36,120 bases of DNA from DTKY01 sp037440765 (GTDB lineage Bacteria; Acidobacteriota; Terriglobia; Bryobacterales; Bryobacteraceae): assembly GCA_037440765.1 (NCBI GenBank), contig JBBITL010000044.1, positions 1 to 36,120 of the forward strand, read 5' to 3'. A model generated the notes under the pieces. It was not told the origin of the DNA, made no database searches, and worked only from the letters and a program-made list of their open reading frames with translations. Position numbers and translations under genes: made by a program. Below, in pieces: positions 22,101 through 28,265 of the stretch (positions are counted from its first letter, which is position 1; every line of letters starts with the position of its first letter).

Positions 22101-24092
22101 ATGTCCCTGCCCCAGCCGGTTTCCGTGCGTGAGGTGACGCTGAAGGCGGTCGCGCTCGGCCTGCTGCTGGCGCTCGTGTTCGGAGCCGCCAACGCCTACC
22201 TGGGCATGCGCGCCGGCCAGACAGTTTCGGCCACCATCCCGGCCGCAGTGATCGCCATGGCTCTGTTCCGGCTCCCCATACGCGGGCTGCGCGGCAGCAT
22301 CCTGGAGCAGAACATCGCGCGCACCGCAGCCTCGGTGGGCGAAGCCGTGGTGGCCGGAGCCATCTTCACGATTCCGGCCTTCCTGCTGGTAGAGATGGGA
22401 GGGGTCAGGCTGTGGCGCGATCTCCGGGCCCACTACTGGGAGGCCGCGTTCATCCTTCTGGCGGGAGGGCTGGTCGGCGTCTTCTTCATCATCCTGCTGC
22501 GGCGGCCGTTGTGCGTGGATGCGGGGCTGCCGTGGCCGGAGAGCGTGGCCAGCGTCGAGATCGTGAAGGCCGGAGACCGCGCCGGGGGCGCCACCCGCGC
22601 CATCTTCGGAGCCATGGCCTTCGGCGGCCTGATCCAGATTCTGAAGAGCGACAAGGGTTTTCCGGTCTTCCGCGACTACATCGAGGGCTTCCTGGAGTTT
22701 CCCAGGTCGGTGATCCGGCACTTCGACTTCGGCAGGCGCACCATCGGGGAAGTGGCACACACGGGGGGAGTGGCCTGGAGCACGCCGAGCCTCTCTCCCG
22801 CCCTGCTGGGCATCGGCTACATCATCGGCCCGCGGCTGGCTTCGATCAACGTGGCGGGCGGCATTATCGCCTGGTGGCTGCTGATCCCGCTGCTGATGTT
22901 CTTCGATCCGGGCCTGCCGGCAAGGCTCGGCAACGCTTCGCACGATGTGGCCGCCTACACGGTCTGGTACAACGTGGTCCGCCCGGTGGCGGTGGGGACG
23001 ATGCTGGTGGCGGCGTTCTACACGCTTTACTCGATGCGGTCGTCGATCAGCCGTTCGCTCAAGGGAGCCTTCAGCGCTTCGGCCGCCGCGGCCAGAGAGG
23101 AGACGGCCCGTGACCCGAGGGAGAAGGACATCCCGGCCAGGTGGGTGGTGACCGGCGCCGCCGCGCTGATCGTCCCGATCGCGGCCATCTACTACCATTT
23201 CACGCAGAGCTGGCCGGCTGCCCTCGCATCCGCGCTGGTGATGACGGTGACCGGGTTCCTGCTCTCGGCGGTGGGCGGCTACCTGGTGGGCCTGGTCGGG
23301 GGCAGCAACCAGCCGGTATCGGGGCTGACGCTGTCGGCGCTGGTGATCGCGGCCCTGGTGCTGCTGGCCATAGGGGTGACCGGACCGGCGGGCGTGGCGG
23401 CGGTTCTGGGCGTGGCGGCCGTGGTGTGCTGCGCCTGCTGCGTTTCCGGATCGCTGATCCAGGACCTTAAGGCCGGCCACCTGCTGGGGGGCACGCCCTG
23501 GAAGATGCAGGTGGTGGAGATAGTGGCGGTGGTGCTGGTTTCATTTTTCCTGATGGGGCCGATCATCGTCCTGCACGAAGCCAACCTGGCCACGGGCGGC
23601 ATCGGAGGGCGCGCGCTGCCTGCGCCGCAGGCCGGCTTGATGGCTCAGTTGGCCAAGGGAATCGTGGGCGGGGAGATGGCCTGGGGGCTGCTCGGCGCCG
23701 GAGCGGCTTTCGGCGTGGCGCTCATCCTGTGCGGGGCGCGGGCGCCCATGCTGATAGCCGTGGGCATGTACCTGCCCTTCGACACATCCTCGGCCATCTT
23801 CTGCGGGGGAGTCCTGAGAGCGCTGGCGGACCGGATTGTCGCGCGCCGTGACGCCGCCGCCAAGGCCAGGACGGAGCAGAAGGGCATCCTGATCGCCTCA
23901 GGGCTGATCGCCGGGGAGGCCATCGTGGGCATTCTGCTGGCCGTGCTGTTCGTGTCCGGGATGGGGAGAACCGGCGGGCCCCTGATCAGCGCGCCGTGGA
24001 GCGCGTGGCTGTCACTGCTGGGCTTCGCGAGTCTGGCCTACGCGCTGGTGCGCCTGCCAACCCGGCGTGAACGCCCGGATCACATCGTGTAG
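22101..24092 (+). CDS. OPT-family oligopeptide transporter
   Basis: 663 residues with about 15 membrane helices. The protein begins MSLPQPVSVREVTLKAVALG and continues LVFGAANAYLGMRAGQTVSA, the conserved N-terminal region of OPT proteins. Other family features are GSILEQNIARTAASVGEAVV, ERTI-like GLPWPESVA and the C-terminal MYLPFDTSSAIFCGGVLRAL. OPT proteins import small peptides or metal chelates with protons across the inner membrane. The frame is open for 64 codons upstream, but that part runs through the dispersed repeat, so the ATG at 22101, preceded by TAAGAT, is preferred. Its 3' end overlaps the convergent barrel gene by 13 bp. Confidence 0.92.
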   Translation: MSLPQPVSVREVTLKAVALGLLLALVFGAANAYLGMRAGQTVSATIPAAVIAMALFRLPIRGLRGSILEQNIARTAASVGEAVVAGAIFTIPAFLLVEMGGVRLWRDLRAHYWEAAFILLAGGLVGVFFIILLRRPLCVDAGLPWPESVASVEIVKAGDRAGGATRAIFGAMAFGGLIQILKSDKGFPVFRDYIEGFLEFPRSVIRHFDFGRRTIGEVAHTGGVAWSTPSLSPALLGIGYIIGPRLASINVAGGIIAWWLLIPLLMFFDPGLPARLGNASHDVAAYTVWYNVVRPVAVGTMLVAAFYTLYSMRSSISRSLKGAFSASAAAAREETARDPREKDIPARWVVTGAAALIVPIAAIYYHFTQSWPAALASALVMTVTGFLLSAVGGYLVGLVGGSNQPVSGLTLSALVIAALVLLAIGVTGPAGVAAVLGVAAVVCCACCVSGSLIQDLKAGHLLGGTPWKMQVVEIVAVVLVSFFLMGPIIVLHEANLATGGIGGRALPAPQAGLMAQLAKGIVGGEMAWGLLGAGAAFGVALILCGARAPMLIAVGMYLPFDTSSAIFCGGVLRALADRIVARRDAAAKARTEQKGILIASGLIAGEAIVGILLAVLFVSGMGRTGGPLISAPWSAWLSLLGFASLAYALVRLPTRRERPDHIV

Positions 24093-24676
24093 GAGAAGCC
24101 GGCCGACATCTCAGCCAGTCGCAGCCAGCCCGCAGGAGCGGCAGGGAAATTGAAATCCGGCTTCGGGGAGAGGTACTGGCGGTAGTCCAGCCGGACGAGA
24201 AACCGGTCGGAGGTCCTCACCTTCACGCCGGCGCCGTAGTTGACGCCGAATTTCATCTCGCCGCCGCCGTAGGAGACTGAGGCCCCCGGCGGCACGAAAT
24301 TACTGAACTGGGCCCCGCCGGCGACGAACGGCCGGATACTGGCTCCCTCCGGCCTGGCGTACAGCAACAGGTTGTAGAAACCCTGGTGCGTGCCCATGCC
24401 GTAAACCATCCCGGCCAGATTGAGGTTCGTGCGGTTGTATGCGTAGCCCACCTCGTGGCCGGCGTACTCGTGAGCGTTCAGCGTGACGCGGAAGCCGAAC
24501 CGGAATCCGCTGTTCAGCTTGGCGACCGCCGGCGTGGGCGTGGTCTGCCGATAGAGTTCGCTGTTGGAGAGCCTGTTCACGCCGAACTGCGGGCCTATTT
24601 CCAGAACCTGGGCCGAGGCGCCGCCGGCCACGGCGAGGAGCAAAGACACTGAAAACGAGATCCGAATGGGGCTCAT
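24080..24676 (-). CDS. Small outer-membrane beta-barrel protein
   Basis: 198 residues. A signal peptide (about 1-22, ISFSVSLLLAVAGGASAQ) precedes an alternating-hydrophobicity barrel of the OmpA-like porin type. GFRFGFRVTLNAHEYAGHEV, YNLLLYARPEGASIRPFVAG and YGAGVKVRTSDRFLVRLDYR are typical strands. It ends SYTM, without a final aromatic residue. It resembles the barrel at 35324-35959 in strand order and in phrases such as NYGxGxKVR and RPFxxxG. The ATG at 24676 lies 9 bp after the lutC stop and has AGGA 7 nt before it, so it is probably the fourth gene of the lut operon. Function is unknown. Its 3' end overlaps the OPT gene. Confidence 0.82.
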   Translation of the reverse strand: MSPIRISFSVSLLLAVAGGASAQVLEIGPQFGVNRLSNSELYRQTTPTPAVAKLNSGFRFGFRVTLNAHEYAGHEVGYAYNRTNLNLAGMVYGMGTHQGFYNLLLYARPEGASIRPFVAGGAQFSNFVPPGASVSYGGGEMKFGVNYGAGVKVRTSDRFLVRLDYRQYLSPKPDFNFPAAPAGWLRLAEMSAGFSYTM

Positions 24677-24685
24677 GTTACCATC

Positions 24686-25318
24686 CTAGACGACTATGAC
24701 GTGAATTTCCCCTGGGCCATGTACGCCGCGGATCAGGATCTGCTCGATGTCGGCCGTCCGGCTCGGCCCGGTTATCAGGACCATCGAAGAAGACGCTTCG
24801 CCGGGCAGTGCCCGGGTGGTGAACAGCTCATCCAGCCCGGTCAATATCAGCTCCTTGGCGAGGACCGCCACATGGACCGGAGGAAGCAGCGAGATCATGC
24901 GGGCTTCGTTGCGGCTGGACAGCAGCACCAGCGAGCCCGTGTCGGCCAGCCCGAAATCCGCGCTCGTGATTCCGACGTCGGCGGTGGCGCACAGGCTCCG
25001 CAGCCCGGGCTCCTCGGTGAACCCGCTGCGCACCCCGCCGAGGGCCGTGATCCCGCACCCGGCCAGGTACGGCGAGTTGGAAGCCACGGCTGAACGGCCG
25101 TCGAGCAGCGCGGCAACCTGGGCGCGGGCGTCCTCCTGCGAGGCGGCCCGCCGGAACGTTCCGCCCAGCGCCTCCAGCGCCGCCGAGAAACTCCTGAGAC
25201 GCGCCTCCAGGTCCATTTCAGGAAGGCGCAGCCGGACTTCCGGCGCGGGGGCGGGCGCCTGGCCGGCGCTGCGGCCCAGGGCTGTGCGGACCTTGTGCAG
25301 GATGTGATCACGGGACAT
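24686..25318 (-). CDS. lutC: LutC-like lactate utilisation protein (LUD domain)
   Basis: 210 residues, one LUD (DUF162) domain. With LutA and LutB it forms the iron-sulfur enzyme system that oxidises L-lactate to pyruvate. Family signatures are GITSADFGLADTGSLVLLSS at about 115-134, then LLPPVHVAVL, and GPSRTADIEQILIRGVHGPG near the C-terminus, which is nearly invariant in LutC. The ATG at 25318 follows the lutB stop by 3 bp, so the genes are coupled. The order lutA-lutB-lutC is the standard one. The assignment rests on this order as well as on the domain. Confidence 0.92.
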   Translation of the reverse strand: MSRDHILHKVRTALGRSAGQAPAPAPEVRLRLPEMDLEARLRSFSAALEALGGTFRRAASQEDARAQVAALLDGRSAVASNSPYLAGCGITALGGVRSGFTEEPGLRSLCATADVGITSADFGLADTGSLVLLSSRNEARMISLLPPVHVAVLAKELILTGLDELFTTRALPGEASSSMVLITGPSRTADIEQILIRGVHGPGEIHVIVV

Positions 25319-25321
25319 GGG

Positions 25322-26815
25322 TTAGTCTCCCGGCTCCGGAGCGTTATCCGCTCGCTCACGCTCGCGGTCCGGTGCTGGCGGGGCAGCGCTTCCGGCCCGG
25401 CGGGTGCGCCACAACTGGCGGAAACTCCTGGGCGGAAGCGGCGGGATGTCGCGCTCACTCGTCCAGGCCTTCAGCGGGCCGATGTTGGGAACAAAACTGA
25501 GCTTCTTCAGCCAAGCTTCGCCGTCCCCGGCCGCCACCAGGGAGCCCATCATGCCGGCCAGTTCATAGAGGCGCGGGTGGCGCATCAGCCAGGACCAGGC
25601 GCGGAAGCCCAGGCGCTCCAGCCTGGACTTCCCCTCCAGTCTCTTGCTCCTAACGATCTCGCTGCGCAGTTCCAGCAGCAGTCCGGGCAACTCGATCTTG
25701 ACCGGGCAGACCTCGGCGCACGCTCCGCACAGGCTCGAGGCGAAAGGCAGCCAGGGGTCCTGTCCGATCCCGCGAAACTGAGGGCTGATGACCTTGCCGA
25801 TCGGCCCCGAATACACCCAGGGATAGTTGTGGCCGCCGATCTTGCGGTACACGGGGCAGTGATTCAGACAGGCGCCGCAGCGGATGCAATAAAGCGACTG
25901 GCGTTTCTCGCGGTCGACGAGCAGGCGCGTCCGCCCATTGTCGAGCAGCAGAACGTAGAACTCCTGCGGGCCGTCTATCTCGCCGGGACGCCTGGGGCCG
26001 GCCAAAAACGACGTGTACACGGTCAGCGGCTGGCCGGTGGCGCTGCGACCCAGAAGCTTAAGGAAGACGGCCAGGTCCTGCGCCCTCGGAATCAGCTTCT
26101 CGATTCCGGCAATGGCGACGTGGACCTTTGGCAGCGTGGTACACATGCGGCCATTGCCTTCGTTGGTGACCAGCACCACGGCGCCCGAGTCCGCCACCAG
26201 GAAGTTGGCGCCGGAAATGCCCATGTCGGCGGCCAGGAACTTCTCGCGAAGCACCCGGCGGGCGATCTTGGTCTGGTTCTCGGGAACCGTCTCGTGCTCG
26301 ACGCCGAGGGTCCGGGTGAAAAGGCCGGCAACGTCGTGGCGGGTCAGGTTCAAGGCGGGCGCCACGATATGATAAGGCCGCGAGCGCGCCAGTTGCACGA
26401 TGAACTCCCCGAGGTCACTCTCCACCGGCTCCAGGCCCTGCTGCTCCAGCAGTTCGTTCAGGCCGAACTCCTCGGTGGTCATCGACTTGACCTTGGCCAG
26501 CAGCCGGGCATCCTTCTCCCGCGCCAGGCGCGTCAGGAACCCGGCAGCCTCGGCGCCGTCCTTGCACCAGACGACCTTGCCCCCACGCGCCGCCACACCG
26601 GCCTCGAACTGTTCCAGGTAGTGGTCGAGGTTCTCGAGCGTGTGTTTCTTTATAGCGTTGGCCTGCTGCCGCAGTTCCTGGTAGTCGGGCAGCGCCTCGG
26701 CGCAGACGGTGGCGCGCCGCTTGTCCATGAGGCGGCCGGTCGCCGAGTAGACGGCGGATTGGAGGCCGGCGTTGGCCAGCGTTTCCTGGAATTGCTTCTC
26801 GGGTGCAGTCATCAT
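25322..26815 (-). CDS. lutB: LutB-like iron-sulfur lactate utilisation protein
   Basis: 497 residues. An N-terminal LUD domain (about 65-300; AADMGISGANFLVADSGAVV) is followed by a ferredoxin-like part with C310, C313, C316 and C320 (CIRCGACLNHCP) and C363, C366 and C370 (CGACAEVCP); this seven-cysteine layout is what I recall for LutB. A C-terminal domain follows, then a low-complexity tail rich in Arg, Ala, Pro and Glu. Part of that tail (RERERAD) is encoded by a copy of the dispersed motif at 25352-25370. The protein transfers electrons from lactate oxidation in the cytoplasm. The start at 26815 (two ATGs in tandem) has GAGG upstream and lies 9 bp after lutA. Confidence 0.94.
   Translation of the reverse strand: MMTAPEKQFQETLANAGLQSAVYSATGRLMDKRRATVCAEALPDYQELRQQANAIKKHTLENLDHYLEQFEAGVAARGGKVVWCKDGAEAAGFLTRLAREKDARLLAKVKSMTTEEFGLNELLEQQGLEPVESDLGEFIVQLARSRPYHIVAPALNLTRHDVAGLFTRTLGVEHETVPENQTKIARRVLREKFLAADMGISGANFLVADSGAVVLVTNEGNGRMCTTLPKVHVAIAGIEKLIPRAQDLAVFLKLLGRSATGQPLTVYTSFLAGPRRPGEIDGPQEFYVLLLDNGRTRLLVDREKRQSLYCIRCGACLNHCPVYRKIGGHNYPWVYSGPIGKVISPQFRGIGQDPWLPFASSLCGACAEVCPVKIELPGLLLELRSEIVRSKRLEGKSRLERLGFRAWSWLMRHPRLYELAGMMGSLVAAGDGEAWLKKLSFVPNIGPLKAWTSERDIPPLPPRSFRQLWRTRRAGSAAPPAPDRERERADNAPEPGD
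25352..25370 (+). repeat. Dispersed 19-nt motif inside the lutB coding end
   Basis: This 19-mer differs from the shared form (T-C-S-C-T-N-A-C-G-S-T-C-G-S-G-G-T-Y-C) at no fixed position and matches the inverted half at 22030-22048 closely. It lies in frame in the last codons of lutB. Confidence 0.6.
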
Positions 26816-26824
26816 GGCGGCGCC

Positions 26825-27550
26825 TCAGCGGGATGCCAGAACCTGGGCCAGGTGCACGGTCTTGACAGGCAACCCGTCCCGCGACAGGGCGCCACGGAGC
26901 TGCAGCAGGCAACTGGCGTCGGCGCCGACCACGGCGTCCGCTCCGGTCTTCATTATGGACTCGATCTTGGTGCGGGACATGCCTCCGGAGATGGAGGGGA
27001 ACTTCACCGAGAAGGTTCCGCCGAAGCCGCAGCACTCCTCCGGGATGTCCATCTCGCGCAGAGTCAGGCCCTTGACTCGCGCAAGCAGCCGCCGGGGTCC
27101 TTCCTTGATGCCGAGCTCGCGCAGGCCGTGGCAGCTGTCATGATAAGTGACCACTCCGTCGTAGCGCGCCCCCACGTCGTCGACGCCTGCCACCTCCAGC
27201 AGAAACTTGCTGAATTCCCAGACCCGCGGCGCCAGGCGCCGGGCCTGATCGAGGCGCCGCACGTCCCTGGCGAAGAGCTCCTCATAATGGCGCGTGATCA
27301 TCGATGCGCAAGAGCCTGACGGCACGACGACGTAATCGGCTCCCTCCAGCACATCGAGGCAGTGGCAGGCCACGTGCCGGGCCTCATCCCGGTAGCCGGA
27401 GTTGAAGGCAGGCTGTCCGCAGCAGGTCTGTTTCTCCGGGAAGTCCACGGAGTAACCCAGCCGTTCGAGCACGTCCGCCGTGGCCAGGCCCACCTCCGGA
27501 AAGACCTGGTCCACGATGCAGGTTACAAACAGCGCGACTTTACGCGGCAT
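26825..27550 (-). CDS. lutA: LutA-like Fe-S oxidoreductase (CCG domains)
   Basis: 241 residues, the usual length. Two cysteine-rich CCG domains are visible: KQTCCGQPAFNSGY (about 60-73) and EECCGFGGTFSVKFP (near 180-195), with HDSCHGLRELGI between. These bind iron-sulfur clusters as in heterodisulfide reductase and glycolate oxidase subunits. With LutB and LutC it oxidises L-lactate. It is the first gene of the leftward lut operon. The ATG at 27550 has no Shine-Dalgarno sequence but follows TACAAT by 9 nt, which suggests a leaderless message. No regulator gene of the LutR type is adjacent. Confidence 0.94.
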   Translation of the reverse strand: MPRKVALFVTCIVDQVFPEVGLATADVLERLGYSVDFPEKQTCCGQPAFNSGYRDEARHVACHCLDVLEGADYVVVPSGSCASMITRHYEELFARDVRRLDQARRLAPRVWEFSKFLLEVAGVDDVGARYDGVVTYHDSCHGLRELGIKEGPRRLLARVKGLTLREMDIPEECCGFGGTFSVKFPSISGGMSRTKIESIMKTGADAVVGADASCLLQLRGALSRDGLPVKTVHLAQVLASR

Positions 27551-27559
27551 GAAGATAGG

Positions 27560-27565
27560 ATTGTA
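27560..27565 (-). promoter_or_regulatory. -10 element TACAAT for the lut operon, probable leaderless promoter
   Basis: On the minus strand TACAAT ends 9 nt before the lutA ATG (27550). No ribosome-binding site lies between. No clear -35 is visible in the GC-rich upstream DNA. Confidence 0.45.
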
Positions 27566-27605
27566 CCATCGCGGCTCCGGCCCCCGGCCAGGGAAGCCAG
27601 CGAAC

Positions 27606-27628
27606 GGGGACCGACCCCTCCCGAGGGG
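27606..27628 (-). terminator. Two competing hairpins after skp
   Basis: Directly after the skp stop the minus strand reads CCCCT-CGGG-AGGGG (27628-27615), and the AGGGG segment can instead pair with a following CCCC (27609-27606). Either stem could end transcription. There is no T-tract. Confidence 0.35.
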
Positions 27629-28210
27629 CTACTGCTTCTTGGCCGGCGCGGCGGCGGGCGGCCTGGCGGCAGGCTTGGCGGCGGCCGGCGAGTTCTTGTC
27701 GTAGAGGGCGATGATGTCGTTGGTGATGTCCACGCTGTTACTGATGTAGACGACCGGCGATTCCTGGCTGCTGATGTCGAGGATCACCGCGAATCCGTTG
27801 TCGCGGGCATACTTGTCGATCACCACCTGCATCTTCGTGAACAGTTCCTGCTGTACCCGCTCCAGGTCGATCTGAAAGTCCGCGGCCGCGTCCTCCTGGT
27901 CCCGGTTCCAGCTCTTGGTCCGGTTATCGATGTCGCGCTGGAGATCCTCCCGCGCTTTTTCGTTCATGGTGTTGCTGCCGCGGCTTAGCTGGTCGCGCAG
28001 CGCCTGGATTTCGTTCTGCTTCTTCTCCAGGTCCTTCCGGATGGGATCGTACCGCTGCTGGAGTTCGGAGGCGGCCTTCTGGCCCTCCTGAGTGTTCTCC
28101 ATGGCGGCCCGGAGGTTGATGGCGCCTATCTTCTGGCCTGAGGCCTGCCCGAGAACGGCGGGGGCGAAACCCAGCGCCAGCATCGCGGGGAGGAGGATCA
28201 TTCTGTTCAC
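27629..28210 (-). CDS. skp: Periplasmic chaperone of the Skp/OmpH family
   Basis: 193 residues. The GTG start at 28210 is chosen because AGGAG ends 7 nt upstream and a signal peptide follows at once (ILLPAMLALGFAPAVLGQ). The mature part begins KIGAINLRAAMENTQEGQKA, the conserved Skp start, then a long charged coiled coil (QQRYDPIRKDLEKKQNEIQA) for the tentacle helices, and a beta strand region VVIDKYARDNGFAVILDISS. An Ala/Pro/Lys-rich tail (AAAKPAARPPAAAPAKKQ) follows. Skp carries unfolded outer-membrane proteins through the periplasm to BAM. It lies 55 bp downstream of bamA on the same strand, the usual arrangement. Confidence 0.93.
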   Translation of the reverse strand: MNRMILLPAMLALGFAPAVLGQASGQKIGAINLRAAMENTQEGQKAASELQQRYDPIRKDLEKKQNEIQALRDQLSRGSNTMNEKAREDLQRDIDNRTKSWNRDQEDAAADFQIDLERVQQELFTKMQVVIDKYARDNGFAVILDISSQESPVVYISNSVDITNDIIALYDKNSPAAAKPAARPPAAAPAKKQ

Positions 28211-28265
28211 TGAGGTGCTCCTGAAACGTGTAGTCAAGTTAGCATAGCATGGGCCGCGCATCGGA

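Noticed and set aside
21857..22192. A 111-residue open frame on the minus strand across the dispersed element
   Set aside because: It has no start signal or recognisable domain and is explained by the GC-rich repeat on the other strand.
24677..24700. TAGGAT before the barrel gene as a leaderless promoter
   Set aside because: The TAG is the lutC stop and AGGA is well placed as a ribosome-binding site, so coupling to lutC explains it better.
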